Shown: in pieces, positions 1-8,312 of the stretch
Position numbering within the stretch: the stretch's first letter is position 1
Layout of the letters: every line of letters begins with the position of its first letter
Assembly (NCBI RefSeq): GCF_007004645.1
Contig: NZ_ML660029.1
Location: 1 to 42,027 of the forward strand
Direction of reading: 5' to 3'
From: Aliiroseovarius halocynthiae
GTDB lineage: Bacteria; Pseudomonadota; Alphaproteobacteria; Rhodobacterales; Rhodobacteraceae
DNA: 42,027 nt
Made by a program: the position numbers and the translations under genes
Notes under the pieces: model-generated
What the model was told of the DNA's origin: nothing
Databases searched by the model: none
What the model saw: only the letters and a program-made list of their open reading frames with translations

Positions 1-26
1 TTGGACCAGTCAGATGAGGCTGCTCA
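1..26. mobile_element. Outer end of an insertion sequence (partial)
   Basis: Read outward on the minus strand from base 26 to base 2, this edge starts with TGAGC and ends with ACTGGTCCA. The last bases of the window (42002-42027) carry the same outer TGAGC and inner ACTGGTCCA in the opposite orientation. About 21 of 26 positions agree with one gap, as expected for the two imperfect inverted ends of one IS. The element body would lie outside the window. Bases 27-220 hold no gene I can support. The family cannot be named because no transposase is visible. Confidence 0.5.
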
Positions 27-220
27 CTCTCGCGGCCAGCATCGATCCACAAAGCGCACTGGGATACAGGCCGCCGGCGCCAAAACTCAGCATTCCGACG
101 AAGCAGAGCATACTGCACTGACATCAAACCGGACCACCCTATGGGGGCGTCCCACGCTCACGCGGGCAGATCTTGCCTAGCATCAAATCCGTTTGGCAAA
201 GACATTCACCTTTAACCTAT

Positions 221-1057
221 TTAGGCCGCTAGACGAACTTCGGTTCCATAAATCTGCTGCGCACTATCACCGAAGATCTGCGCTACATCGCGATTGTCGA
301 GCCCCCTCAGCACCCTGTCACACAGGGACACCCACGCACCATAGTCTGCGCTTTCCTTCAGCACCGGCCAATCACTGCCCCAGATCAACCGGCTGGGCCC
401 GAACTGAGACACAAGCACATCAACATAAGGCTGTAGCGCGTCGATCCGATCCGAAAACACAGTCAGGCCCGACAGTTTGCAACTGACATTCGGCAGAGTT
501 GCCAAGCGCGCAATGCGGCATTGCCATTCGTCCATTGGACGCACTCCGATCTCGGGCTTGGCGGCGTGGTTGATCACAACGGTCAATTCAGGATTGGCAC
601 GGCACAGAGTGTCGAGGGCTGGCAAATGATGGGGCTGCACCAGGGCATCCAGTGACAAGCCCCGTGCCGCCATGAAAGACAACGCGGGGCTGTGGGCGAT
701 TTGCGCCAGCCAATTTGCATCCGGGTTCGGCTGCGCCATGGCACGCACCCCCAGAAACAAAGGGTTTTCCGAAAGACGCCGCAAGTCTTCAAGGGCATGT
801 TGTGCTTCAAGATCCACCCATCCGACGACACCTAGAATAGAGGGCGTCGTCTCGGCCAGAAACAGCAGAAACTCGGTTTCCGCAAGGGTGGGTGTGGACT
901 GCACCACAATCGATTGCACGACGCCCGCCGCTCGCATTTCAGGCTCCAGATCGTGTGGCAGGAAATCCCGGTTGATCACCGGACGATGCGGGCCAAGCCA
1001 ACCATAATCCTTGCGGGCCAGCGCCCAGTAATGCTGATGAGCGTCGATGCGGATCAT
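221..1057 (-). CDS. Amidohydrolase, L-fucono/L-galactono-lactonase type (COG3618)
   Basis: A 278-residue amidohydrolase-2 family protein, probably hydrolysing a sugar 1,4- or 1,5-lactone to the aldonate in the cytoplasm. The metal-site opening D5-A-H7-Q-H9 is present. Later motifs are VINHAAKP, CKLSGL and a late IWGSDWP carrying the conserved Asp, all typical of COG3618 lactonases. I start at the Met before IRIDAHQHYW because the longer upstream extension (36 residues) has no family counterpart, and this ATG overlaps the TGA of the permease upstream in an ATGA. It is the last gene of a minus-strand operon: MR-family enzyme, solute-binding protein, two permeases, lactonase. It is paralogous to the gene at 28682. 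Substrate is inferred from neighbours. Confidence 0.85.
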   Translation of the reverse strand: MIRIDAHQHYWALARKDYGWLGPHRPVINRDFLPHDLEPEMRAAGVVQSIVVQSTPTLAETEFLLFLAETTPSILGVVGWVDLEAQHALEDLRRLSENPLFLGVRAMAQPNPDANWLAQIAHSPALSFMAARGLSLDALVQPHHLPALDTLCRANPELTVVINHAAKPEIGVRPMDEWQCRIARLATLPNVSCKLSGLTVFSDRIDALQPYVDVLVSQFGPSRLIWGSDWPVLKESADYGAWVSLCDRVLRGLDNRDVAQIFGDSAQQIYGTEVRLAA

Positions 1058-1887
1058 TTGGTTGCCCCCGACGTCAGACCCGAAACCAGCTTTTTCTGAA
1101 GCGGCAGGAACAGCAGAAGCGTTGGCACTGTGGCGACCACAGACCCCGCCATCACTGCACCCCAATCGACATTCACATCTCCGAAATACTGATACAGCCC
1201 CAGCGGGATCGTTTTCATGCTGTCATCGGTGATCAGCGCAAGCGCCAGAAGATATTCAGACCAGCTTTGCAGAAACCCAAAGGTCGCAGCCGCCACCATG
1301 CCCGGCCACATGATCGGCAGGATAATCTTGGTCACCACCGTCAGGCGTGAGGCCCCGTCGACGATAGCGGCTTCGTCCAAGCTTTTCGGGATCGTGGTCA
1401 AATAGCCCACCAGAAGATAGATCGTGAAGGGCGTGATGAAGGCAGTGTAACACAAGATCAGACCGATCTGGCTGTTGATCATCCCGCCGCGCGCGAACAG
1501 GATGAAAATAGGGTTCACCAGAATGATCCACGGGAAAAACTGCCCCCCCATGATCGAGCCAAATACCAACCCACGCCCCCTGAACCGGAACCGCGACAGG
1601 CCATAGGCCGCAAAAAGCGAGATGGTGCAGGCCAGAAATGTTGCCGTGATACAGACGATCAGGCTGTTGATCACATAGACATAGTATCCGGACGAGAAGA
1701 TGTTGACATAGTTCGACAGCGTCCACCCACCATCCGAGGACACCAGTGAAACCGAGAGGTTCTCGAACGAGCCTTTGAAGACGTAGAAGGCCGGTGCTAA
1801 CAGGAAGATTGCAAAGATCGCAAAGCCGGTCAGAAGGGCTCCGTTTTCGATTAGGCCAGCAAGGCCCTTAGGGCGTTGAGTATCCAT
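1054..1887 (-). CDS. Sugar ABC transporter permease, MalG/CUT1 type
   Basis: A 277-residue inner-membrane permease with about six hydrophobic segments. The cytoplasmic EAA loop, EAAIVDGASRLTVVTKIILP, docks the ATPase. It pairs with the MalF-type permease immediately upstream, whose TAA lies one base before this ATG. The ATG starting MDTQRP is preferred over a start 20 codons earlier, because the earlier one sits deep inside the upstream gene and adds a polar tail unlike family members. It overlaps the downstream lactonase by four bases. The matching ATPase is not in this operon but at 6109-7167. Substrate unknown; context suggests an L-sugar or oligosaccharide. Confidence 0.9.
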   Translation of the reverse strand: MDTQRPKGLAGLIENGALLTGFAIFAIFLLAPAFYVFKGSFENLSVSLVSSDGGWTLSNYVNIFSSGYYVYVINSLIVCITATFLACTISLFAAYGLSRFRFRGRGLVFGSIMGGQFFPWIILVNPIFILFARGGMINSQIGLILCYTAFITPFTIYLLVGYLTTIPKSLDEAAIVDGASRLTVVTKIILPIMWPGMVAAATFGFLQSWSEYLLALALITDDSMKTIPLGLYQYFGDVNVDWGAVMAGSVVATVPTLLLFLPLQKKLVSGLTSGATK

Positions 1888-1888
1888 C

Positions 1889-2809
1889 TTATCCCACCTT
1901 GTCCTGCATGTCAGAAAGTCCGAAGAAGCGGAAATACAGCGCGCCAAACGCCGCCATTACAATCGCCATGGTCACGCCGATCGCGGCGGAATAGCCAAGG
2001 CGCAGATCAACAAAGGCTTTCAGATAGACCTCGGTCGCCAGCACGTTCGTATAGGTGCCCGGCCCGGCGCCAGTGGTCAGCCAGACATAGACGAAATTGT
2101 TGAAGGTCCAGATCACGCTCATCAGGGTCAGCACCGAAATCGTTGGCATCAGATATGGCAACGTGATGAACCGGAAGCTCTGCCAGCGATTGGCACCGTC
2201 AATCTCGGACGCTTCCAGAAGATCAGACGGCACGGTTTGCAGTGCGGCCAGAAGCGATACACCGATCAGAGGCGTCGTGTTCCAGACGATGATCGTCACG
2301 ATGGACGGCCAGACGGTGGTCAAGTTGGCGGTGAAGGCAACCGGATCTGAAATCAACCCGGTTGCCAGAAGCCAGCTGTTAATTGGTCCGTGAGTGGGGT
2401 CAAACAGCCAGCGCCACGCGATCACCGCCACCACTGGCGGCGTCGCCCACGGCACCAAAAGGATCAGCCGTGCAAGCGTGGTCATATGCATCCGTTTCAG
2501 GAAGTTTGAATTCAGAAGAAGCGCGAACCCCAGCCCCAGAATGATCCGACACACAACCGAAATCGCCGTTAGCCAGAAGACGGTGTTGATCGCAATGTCG
2601 AAAAACGAGGACGAGGTCAGGAACTCGGTATAATTGGCCAGCCCCACAGGATCGCCACCTTGGCGCAACTTCAACAAGGTGATGTCGGTGAAGCTAAGCT
2701 CAAGATTATAGAGGGTCGGGTACAGGTAGAACCCAACCAAAATTAGGAAAGTGGGAAACAGCATCATAAAGATTGTGAAGCGTTCCCGTGCAAGCGGCGA
2801 GAGTTTCAT
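1889..2809 (-). CDS. Sugar ABC transporter permease, MalF/UgpA type
   Basis: A 306-residue CUT1 permease with an N-terminal transmembrane segment (about residues 14-34) and the family EAA motif EASEIDGANRWQSFRFITLP in the second half. The start is fixed by a GGAG ribosome site shortly upstream of the ATG. It forms the heterodimeric channel with the MalG-type gene one base downstream and receives substrate from the binding protein at 2873-4138. The 63-base gap on its 5' side contains a stable hairpin, a common way to make the binding protein in excess over the membrane parts. Confidence 0.9.
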   Translation of the reverse strand: MKLSPLARERFTIFMMLFPTFLILVGFYLYPTLYNLELSFTDITLLKLRQGGDPVGLANYTEFLTSSSFFDIAINTVFWLTAISVVCRIILGLGFALLLNSNFLKRMHMTTLARLILLVPWATPPVVAVIAWRWLFDPTHGPINSWLLATGLISDPVAFTANLTTVWPSIVTIIVWNTTPLIGVSLLAALQTVPSDLLEASEIDGANRWQSFRFITLPYLMPTISVLTLMSVIWTFNNFVYVWLTTGAGPGTYTNVLATEVYLKAFVDLRLGYSAAIGVTMAIVMAAFGALYFRFFGLSDMQDKVG

Positions 2810-2839
2810 TGTGGCTCCATGACCAGTCAGAAAAGCGAA

Positions 2840-2861
2840 GGGGGCAGCATGCGCCGCCCCC
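2840..2861 (-). terminator. Intra-operon stem-loop after solute-binding protein gene
   Basis: Arms GGGGGCGGC and GCTGCCCCC (minus strand) pair at 8 of 9 positions around a 4-base loop, followed by TTCGCTTTTC. It lies between the binding-protein stop and the permease start. Position suggests an attenuating or 3'-stabilising hairpin rather than a full terminator. Confidence 0.55.
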
Positions 2862-2872
2862 CTCTGGGAGAG

Positions 2873-4138
2873 TTAGTTACCAAGCATACGGTTGATTTCA
2901 GCAATCAACTCGTCTGCGGCCTGTTCGGGCGAGTTCTGCCCTGACAAGGCTGCACCAAAGGCGCGCGACGTGACATTCCACAGCGGGCCAACACCGACAC
3001 CACTGTCTGCATATGCCCCCCAGGTGCGGGTGTTTTCCGCCAACTGGGTCGAGAAGCCGCTTTCCTCGGGGCGGTATTCAATTTCCGACAACATGGTCTT
3101 CTGGGCCGGGAACTGGTTGGTATAGTATTTCTCGAACAAGGGCGCCGAGTTCAGGAACTGCATCAGTTTCCAGGCCTCTTCCGGGTGCTTGGTGTTCGAG
3201 TTCACGACCAGTGTACGGCCGCCCAGATGGGTCTTCGGACCTTCGCTGCCGCCCATCATCACCCCAGATTGCAGCGGAACTTCTGCGCCGGGATTGGCCT
3301 CTTCCCACGCGGACAGAAGCTGACGGAAGGTGTTGGTCGGCATCACTGCCATGCCCTGCTGACCGTCAATCAGCGCCTGCATCAGCGCCGGGTCATGCGG
3401 CATGTCGATCGACAAGATCGATTGCGACACCAGACCGTCATCCAGATAGGTCTTAAAATAGTTCATCGCATCGACCAGCTGCTCTTTGGTCACACCGACC
3501 TTATAGCCGCCATTCCCATCAGCCGACACGAACTCGGCCCCGTTGGACCACAGGTAATAGTTCACTGGGAACCAGATCTGGTTGGCAGCGGGGAAAGCAA
3601 AGCCGGTCTTCCCGGTCTTTTCTTTCACGATCTTACTGTCCTCCAGAAGCTCGTCCCACGTGGTTGGGAAGTCCGAGACCCCCGCCTCTTCCAGCACATC
3701 CGTGCGATAAACCATCGCCCACGTATCCGCCGACCACGGCACACCATAGGCGGTGCCCTCATACTTGGTCAGGTCCGTGGCGATGTGGTCTTCGAACCCA
3801 TTGGGGAATGCGCCGTATTGCACCAGATCATCAATCGCGGTTACGGCCCCAGCCTCGGCCATTTCCTGGGTCCAGACAAATGCGATATGCACAACATCCG
3901 GCCCCTGCCCCACAGCACTTTCACGCAGGAACTGGTCGCGGCTGTCTTTCCACGCGATGGTCTGCATATCGACGGTGATGCCGGGATTGGCCGCCTCGAA
4001 CTCATCCAGTGCAGCGCGCATTTCTTCACGCTCGCTGTCATTGAACCGGAATGTCAGATTGACATCCGCAGCGGCCGACAGGGCTGTGCTGGCCATCAAG
4101 GCCGCTGAAAGCAGCAGTTTCTTGCTCAGGTATTTCAT
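2873..4138 (-). CDS. Periplasmic sugar-binding protein, family 1 (MalE-like)
   Basis: A 421-residue extracellular solute-binding protein. The N-terminus is a clear Sec signal (MKYLSKK, then a hydrophobic stretch, cleavage near ALSAAA-DV at about residue 24). The mature part has the family 1 pattern: LTFRFNDSEREEM, a mid-protein Trp-rich PWSADTWAMVYR hinge region, and GGRTLVVNSNTKHPEEAWKLMQFL near the C-terminus. A strong GGAGG site precedes the ATG. It delivers substrate to the two CUT1 permeases downstream. The gene is co-transcribed with an enolase-superfamily dehydratase 21 bases upstream, linking the imported sugar to acid-sugar dehydration. Confidence 0.92.
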   Translation of the reverse strand: MKYLSKKLLLSAALMASTALSAAADVNLTFRFNDSEREEMRAALDEFEAANPGITVDMQTIAWKDSRDQFLRESAVGQGPDVVHIAFVWTQEMAEAGAVTAIDDLVQYGAFPNGFEDHIATDLTKYEGTAYGVPWSADTWAMVYRTDVLEEAGVSDFPTTWDELLEDSKIVKEKTGKTGFAFPAANQIWFPVNYYLWSNGAEFVSADGNGGYKVGVTKEQLVDAMNYFKTYLDDGLVSQSILSIDMPHDPALMQALIDGQQGMAVMPTNTFRQLLSAWEEANPGAEVPLQSGVMMGGSEGPKTHLGGRTLVVNSNTKHPEEAWKLMQFLNSAPLFEKYYTNQFPAQKTMLSEIEYRPEESGFSTQLAENTRTWGAYADSGVGVGPLWNVTSRAFGAALSGQNSPEQAADELIAEINRMLGN

Positions 4139-4159
4139 TGTGTCCTCCCTAGACGATTT

Positions 4160-5308
4160 TCATTCTTTTATGGTGATAGTTGCAACGCTGAACCGCTTCA
4201 GCGCCTCGAGGTCGGGTACAAAGCCAAAGCCCGCTCCCTCGGGCAACGGCACGTATCCGTTCGTGGGTTTCAGGGCGATGTCGCCCAAATCAGTGCGCAG
4301 CGGGTTGGGGTTGGCGTCCAGCTCGACCCGACCATCTGCTTTCAACGCGGCCAGGACATGAAATGACGCGGCCAGCCCCAAAGCTGTCCCCATATAGTGC
4401 AGCGTCACCCCTGCCCCATGGGCCAGCGCGTGACGCCCGGCATCAAAACACCCCGAAATCCCGCCCCATTTGGCGACATCCGGCTGGATCACTTTCAAAG
4501 ACCCCGTCGTGACATGATCGGCAAATTGCGACGCCGAGGTGACGTTCTCGCCCCCCGCCAGCGGCACGTCCACTAACTGTGCAACACGTACCCAATCTGC
4601 GCGCGGAGCGTCCGCCATAATGGGCTCTTCGACAAAGCCAAGGTCAAACCCAGCCAGATCAGAGATCGCCGTGATTGCTTGACCCACGCGCCAGTTCTGG
4701 TTCGCATCGACGCCAACAAACATGCCTTGCGAGTCATGGGCGCGGAAACGCGACAACACATCACGGTCCCGTTCGGGATCAAATCCGATCTTGATCTTGA
4801 CCCCGCTATGCCCTTCGCTGGTCAACCGCGCTGCAAGCTCTTCCGGGGCCTCCGCAGACGGGGATGAGGCATAGACCTGCGCCTGCGCAAGCGGGTCTTC
4901 GGCAAGCATCCGTGACATCGGCACACCAGCGACGCGGGCCGCCATATCCGCGACCGCCATATCGATGGCGGCAAGGCAATGGGCGAAGGGGCCGAATTCA
5001 CCGGTATGGATCATCATCCGCGCCAGCTCATTTTCCAGTTTCGGACGCACACCGCGCCAATCAGAAACATCACGTCCGACAAGCATCGGGCCGATCGGAT
5101 CCTGCATCAGATTAAGTTTCGCAACATTGCCTTTCGGGGGGTAGTTGCACCATGCTTCGCCCCAGCCAAACGCGCCGTGCTCGTCTTCGATCCGAATCAG
5201 CAGCCCATTGCGAACGGGCATAAGCGCCAAGGTTGACACCGGACCTCCATCCACTGCGCAGGACAGTGCAAACACTTCAATTTGTTTAACTTTCCGCGTT
5301 TCAGTCAT
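4160..5308 (-). CDS. Enolase-superfamily (mandelate racemase type) sugar-acid dehydratase
   Basis: A 382-residue enzyme with the full mandelate-racemase subgroup set. It has K171-I-K173 at the end of the second barrel strand, metal ligands D201 (VDANQNW), E227 (FVEEP) and E254 (AGGEN), the D277/H304 dyad (QPDVAKW, LHYMG) and a late E329 (ELDANPNP). Such enzymes remove water from aldonates to give 2-keto-3-deoxy acids. With an SDR and an FAH hydrolase in the window, L-fuconate or L-galactonate dehydratase is the best guess, but rhamnonate or other acids cannot be excluded. I start at MTETRK; a longer in-frame start 17 codons upstream has no ribosome site. It is the first gene of the CUT1 operon. 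Confidence 0.85.
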   Translation of the reverse strand: MTETRKVKQIEVFALSCAVDGGPVSTLALMPVRNGLLIRIEDEHGAFGWGEAWCNYPPKGNVAKLNLMQDPIGPMLVGRDVSDWRGVRPKLENELARMMIHTGEFGPFAHCLAAIDMAVADMAARVAGVPMSRMLAEDPLAQAQVYASSPSAEAPEELAARLTSEGHSGVKIKIGFDPERDRDVLSRFRAHDSQGMFVGVDANQNWRVGQAITAISDLAGFDLGFVEEPIMADAPRADWVRVAQLVDVPLAGGENVTSASQFADHVTTGSLKVIQPDVAKWGGISGCFDAGRHALAHGAGVTLHYMGTALGLAASFHVLAALKADGRVELDANPNPLRTDLGDIALKPTNGYVPLPEGAGFGFVPDLEALKRFSVATITIKE

Positions 5309-5375
5309 GGAGTTTATTCCGCATTTTAGCCCGATCTGATTTGGATTGTTTTTATTCATAACAAGCTAATTGTTA

Positions 5376-5389
5376 ACTGATTAATCAGT
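5376..5389. promoter_or_regulatory. Perfect 14-bp palindrome, candidate operator
   Basis: ACTGATTAATCAGT is self-complementary over its whole length. It lies in the divergent gap between the dehydratase/ABC operon (minus) and the GntR gene at 5472 (plus), the usual place for an autoregulatory GntR site. Confidence 0.6.
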
Positions 5390-5410
5390 GATTGTCCACT
5401 GTACGATTAT

Positions 5411-5431
5411 TGATTGACATTTCAGCAATCA
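5411..5431. promoter_or_regulatory. Inverted repeat TGATTG-N9-CAATCA
   Basis: Six-base arms are exactly complementary around nine bases, 40 bp before the GntR start codon. The core TGATT also occurs inside the palindrome at 5376, so both may be contacted by the same regulator. Inference only. Confidence 0.4.
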
Positions 5432-5471
5432 CATCGCTATCTTCAGAAAAACATCAAAACTTCAGGATCAC

Positions 5472-6107
5472 ATGACCCGCGCCACTGCTTATCAACAATT
5501 CCGCGACCGCCTGCTCTCGGGCGAATTGCAACCCGGCCAGTTCGTCACCCAAAAGGAACTGGCCCAGCTTGCTGGCGTCCCCATTGGGACCGCTCGTGAG
5601 GCAATTCAGAAACTGGAGCATGAAGCGCTGCTAAAGGTGCATCCGCAGCGCGGCATCCAAGTGGCGGACGTGACCACCAAGTTCATCCGCGAGGCTTTTG
5701 GACTGCGCGAAGCACTTGAGGTTCAGGGCGTGCGCAACTTTGCCTCGGGCGATTTCGGGATCGAGATCGACATGCTGCTGGCCGCCACCCGTGACGTGCT
5801 GGAAGACGCGCGCGCGAACCCCACCGCAGACACACTGGAACGCGCGGTCGAAGTCGACTGGGATATGCATGACCGCATTATCGGCAGTCTGAACAATGAC
5901 CTACTGAACGAAACATACCAGATCAACGCCACGCGGCTGCGCCTGATCAAGGTCAGCAACCGGTTTTCACCGGATCGCGCCCTGACTGCGCTGGCGGAAC
6001 ATCTGGACATTCTGGAACTGTGCAAGGCGCAGGAGGCCGAGGGCGCGGCCAAGGCGCTGTCCCATCACATCCACACCGCCATGACACGTGCCTTACAAGG
6101 ACAATAA
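5472..6107 (+). CDS. GntR-family regulator with FCD ligand domain
   Basis: A 211-residue regulator. Residues about 1-68 form the winged helix (LQPGQFVTQKELAQLAGV, then GTAREAIQKLEHEALL) and residues 75-205 the all-helical FCD domain that binds small carboxylates, with VEVDWDMHDRIIG and a C-terminal HLDILELCKAQEAEGA helix pair. It is divergent from the dehydratase/CUT1 operon and one base upstream of the CUT1 ATPase gene, so it probably controls both. The likely effector is a sugar acid or its keto-deoxy product. Confidence 0.88.
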   Translation: MTRATAYQQFRDRLLSGELQPGQFVTQKELAQLAGVPIGTAREAIQKLEHEALLKVHPQRGIQVADVTTKFIREAFGLREALEVQGVRNFASGDFGIEIDMLLAATRDVLEDARANPTADTLERAVEVDWDMHDRIIGSLNNDLLNETYQINATRLRLIKVSNRFSPDRALTALAEHLDILELCKAQEAEGAAKALSHHIHTAMTRALQGQ

Positions 6108-6108
6108 C

Positions 6109-7167
6109 ATGTCAGATATCGCTATCTCATCCGCCGTTAAGAAATACGGGGCCGTGCAGGTGTTGCACGGCATCGACGTCGACATCCAAGACGGTGAGTT
6201 CGTCGTGCTTGTCGGGCCGTCAGGCTGCGGCAAGTCAACGCTGCTGCGGATGATTGCCGGACTTGAAAACATCTCGGGCGGGAACATTGCAATTGGCGGC
6301 GAGGTGGTCAATGACCTGCGCCCCAAGGAACGCGGCATCGCCATGGTGTTCCAGAACTATGCGCTTTATCCGCATATGACCGTCGCCGAAAACATGGGCT
6401 TTGCCCTGCGCCTGTCCAAGCTTGCGAAGGACGAAATCGACGCCAAGGTACGTGAAGCAGCCGAGATCTTGGACCTGGGCCCGCTGCTGGCCCGCTATCC
6501 CCGTCAATTGTCGGGTGGCCAGCGTCAGCGCGTCGCTATGGGCCGCGCCATTGTGCGCGATCCGTCAGTGTTCCTGTTCGACGAACCCCTGTCGAACCTG
6601 GACGCCAAACTGCGCGTGAAAATGCGCACCGAGATCAAGGCGCTGCATCAGAAGCTGAAAACCACCATCGTTTATGTGACCCATGACCAGATCGAAGCCA
6701 TGACCATGGCGGACAAGATCGTGGTTCTGGAAGGCGGACATGTCTCGCAAGTTGGCTCACCGCTTGAACTTTATGACAACCCATCGAACCGGTTTGTGGC
6801 GACCTTCATCGGCTCGCCCTCGATGAATTTGTTGCCCGCCACCACGCGTGACGGAACCGGCCTGACACTTGGCAATGGTCAAGACGTGGCCGTGCCCCAT
6901 CAGCTGGCGTCGGAACGCGCCGTCGACTACGGCATCCGCCCCGAGCATCTGACCGTGGGCGCCGAGGGCGAAGGTTTTGCGGCCGAGGTTATGGTGGTCG
7001 AACCAACAGGTTCGGAAACCCATGTGATCTGCGACCTAAACGGCACCGAAGTCGTCGCTGCCTTGCGTGATCGTGTGACCTATCAGCCTGGCGACACGAT
7101 CTGGCTGGTCCCAGATCTGGAACGGTCTCACCTATTCTGTCAGGACAGCGGGCAAGTTCTGCACTGA
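6109..7167 (+). CDS. Sugar ABC transporter ATPase, MalK/UgpC type
   Basis: A 352-residue ATPase: Walker A GPSGCGKST (36-44), Q-loop QNYALYP (81-87), signature LSGGQRQR (133-140), Walker B VFLFDEP (153-159), H-loop H191. A C-terminal TOBE/regulatory part begins near residue 235 (IGSPSMNLLP) and contains the family motif YGIRPEHL. I start at MSDIAI, one base after the GntR stop, rather than seven codons earlier inside the regulator. It is the only MalK-type ATPase here and completes the CUT1 importer encoded on the other strand. Confidence 0.93.
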   Translation: MSDIAISSAVKKYGAVQVLHGIDVDIQDGEFVVLVGPSGCGKSTLLRMIAGLENISGGNIAIGGEVVNDLRPKERGIAMVFQNYALYPHMTVAENMGFALRLSKLAKDEIDAKVREAAEILDLGPLLARYPRQLSGGQRQRVAMGRAIVRDPSVFLFDEPLSNLDAKLRVKMRTEIKALHQKLKTTIVYVTHDQIEAMTMADKIVVLEGGHVSQVGSPLELYDNPSNRFVATFIGSPSMNLLPATTRDGTGLTLGNGQDVAVPHQLASERAVDYGIRPEHLTVGAEGEGFAAEVMVVEPTGSETHVICDLNGTEVVAALRDRVTYQPGDTIWLVPDLERSHLFCQDSGQVLH

Positions 7168-7186
7168 CAAACTACGTCCCCACCCT

Positions 7187-7227
7187 GCCCGCGCGTGCTT
7201 CTTCCTGTCATGCGTGGGCTTTTTTTG
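7187..7227 (+). terminator. Rho-independent terminator after the CUT1 ATPase
   Basis: Arms GCCCGCGCGTG (7187-7197) and CATGCGTGGGC (7209-7219) pair with two G-U wobbles and are followed at once by an eight-T run. It lies 20 bases after the ATPase stop. Confidence 0.85.
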
Positions 7228-7244
7228 TGGCCTGTCGAGCCCAC

Positions 7245-7279
7245 AAAAAAATAACGCCCGATCGAAGAGACCGGACGTT
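7245..7279 (-). terminator. Rho-independent terminator after the Zn dehydrogenase operon
   Basis: On the minus strand AACGTCCGGTC pairs with GATCGGGCGTT around a TCTTC loop, then ATTTTTTT. It ends the transcript of 7309-11161 and sits back to back with the plus-strand terminator. Confidence 0.85.
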
Positions 7280-7308
7280 ACTGCTGTGAGTGGTATTTAC
7301 GGCGTCTT

Positions 7309-8307
7309 CTAGGGAATGACGACAGCTTTGATAAGCGCCTCGCGATCCTCGACAAGATCTTTGAAACGGGCAGGAAGATCCGCCAACCGCACTGTTTCCG
7401 AGCACAGCGCGTCTGTGTCGATCTGGCCTGAACGGATGGCCTGCATCACCATATCAAAATCGGATTTCAGCGCGTTTCTGCTGCCGATAATCCGGGCTTC
7501 GCGCTTGTGGAATTCGGCGTCCGTAAAGGTGATATCGCCTTTCACAACGCTGATCAAAACATAGCTGCTGCCATGGGCCAACAGATCGAACCCCGCCTCG
7601 ATGGCCTGTCCGTTTCCAGTGGCATCAAAGATGATATCGAACCCGTCCGCCAAATCGCCAGACAACACGCTGTCTGACGGCTGATGAAGGTTGGTGAAGC
7701 CAAACTTTGTTCGGGCCTGCTCCAACCGCGCGGGGCTGAGGTCCATCAGATGCACTTCTGCGCCCGCAAGCCGAGCAAACAGCGCCGCACCAAGCCCGAT
7801 TGGACCTGCTCCGGTAACCAGAACCCTGTCTTCTTTCGCGATGTCAGAACGGTTGACCGCATGAGCGCCGATGGCAAGAAATTCCACCATCGCAGCCTGC
7901 AATTCGGTCAGTCCGTCGGCGGCGTAAAGATTGCCTACAGGAACCGCAATACGCGAGCACATGCCACCATCACGGTGAACGCCCAGAACTTCGATCCCTG
8001 TGCAGCAGTTGGGCTTACCCTTTCTGCACGCACGGCAGTTCCCGCAGGACACATAGGGATTGATCACAACCAGTGACCCTGCTGGAAGCCCCGGCAGGTC
8101 TGACACTGTGCGCCCGGACAATTCATGTCCAATCACGCGCGGATATTCGAGGAACGGGTGCTTGCCTTCGAAGATATGGTAATCCGTGCCACAGATGCCA
8201 ATTGCTGTGATGTCCACCAAGACCCAGCCGTCTGGCGCCTGATCGGGTCGGGGATATTCGCGCAGCTCGAACTGGTCGGGCGCGACAACCGTGCCGCTGA
8301 TCTGCAT
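7309..8307 (-). CDS. Zn-dependent MDR dehydrogenase, L-galactonate dehydrogenase (LgoD)-like
   Basis: A 332-residue medium-chain dehydrogenase. Catalytic zinc ligands are C39 (GICGTD) and H61-E62 (GHE). The structural zinc Cys set is C88, C91, C94, C102. The Rossmann motif is GAGPIGLGAA. The PRVIGHE stretch, the EVLGVHRDGG segment after the Cys cluster and EFHKREARIIGSRNA resemble E. coli LgoD (YjjN), which oxidises L-galactonate to D-tagaturonate; this comparison is from memory, not an alignment. The start is MQISGT: AAGGA overlaps the stop of the ATPase gene five bases upstream, and the longer form would begin inside that gene. It is the last gene of the CUT2 transporter operon. A different polyol or sugar-acid substrate is possible. 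Confidence 0.75.
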   Translation of the reverse strand: MQISGTVVAPDQFELREYPRPDQAPDGWVLVDITAIGICGTDYHIFEGKHPFLEYPRVIGHELSGRTVSDLPGLPAGSLVVINPYVSCGNCRACRKGKPNCCTGIEVLGVHRDGGMCSRIAVPVGNLYAADGLTELQAAMVEFLAIGAHAVNRSDIAKEDRVLVTGAGPIGLGAALFARLAGAEVHLMDLSPARLEQARTKFGFTNLHQPSDSVLSGDLADGFDIIFDATGNGQAIEAGFDLLAHGSSYVLISVVKGDITFTDAEFHKREARIIGSRNALKSDFDMVMQAIRSGQIDTDALCSETVRLADLPARFKDLVEDREALIKAVVIP

Positions 8308-8312
8308 ATCCT

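Noticed and set aside
13-115. Short hydrophobic minus-strand frame near the left edge resembling part of a membrane protein
   Set aside because: About 30 codons between stops and overlapping the IS end; too short to support.
3185-4108. 307-codon frame opposite the MalE-like gene
   Set aside because: Shadow of a clear signal-peptide-bearing binding protein.
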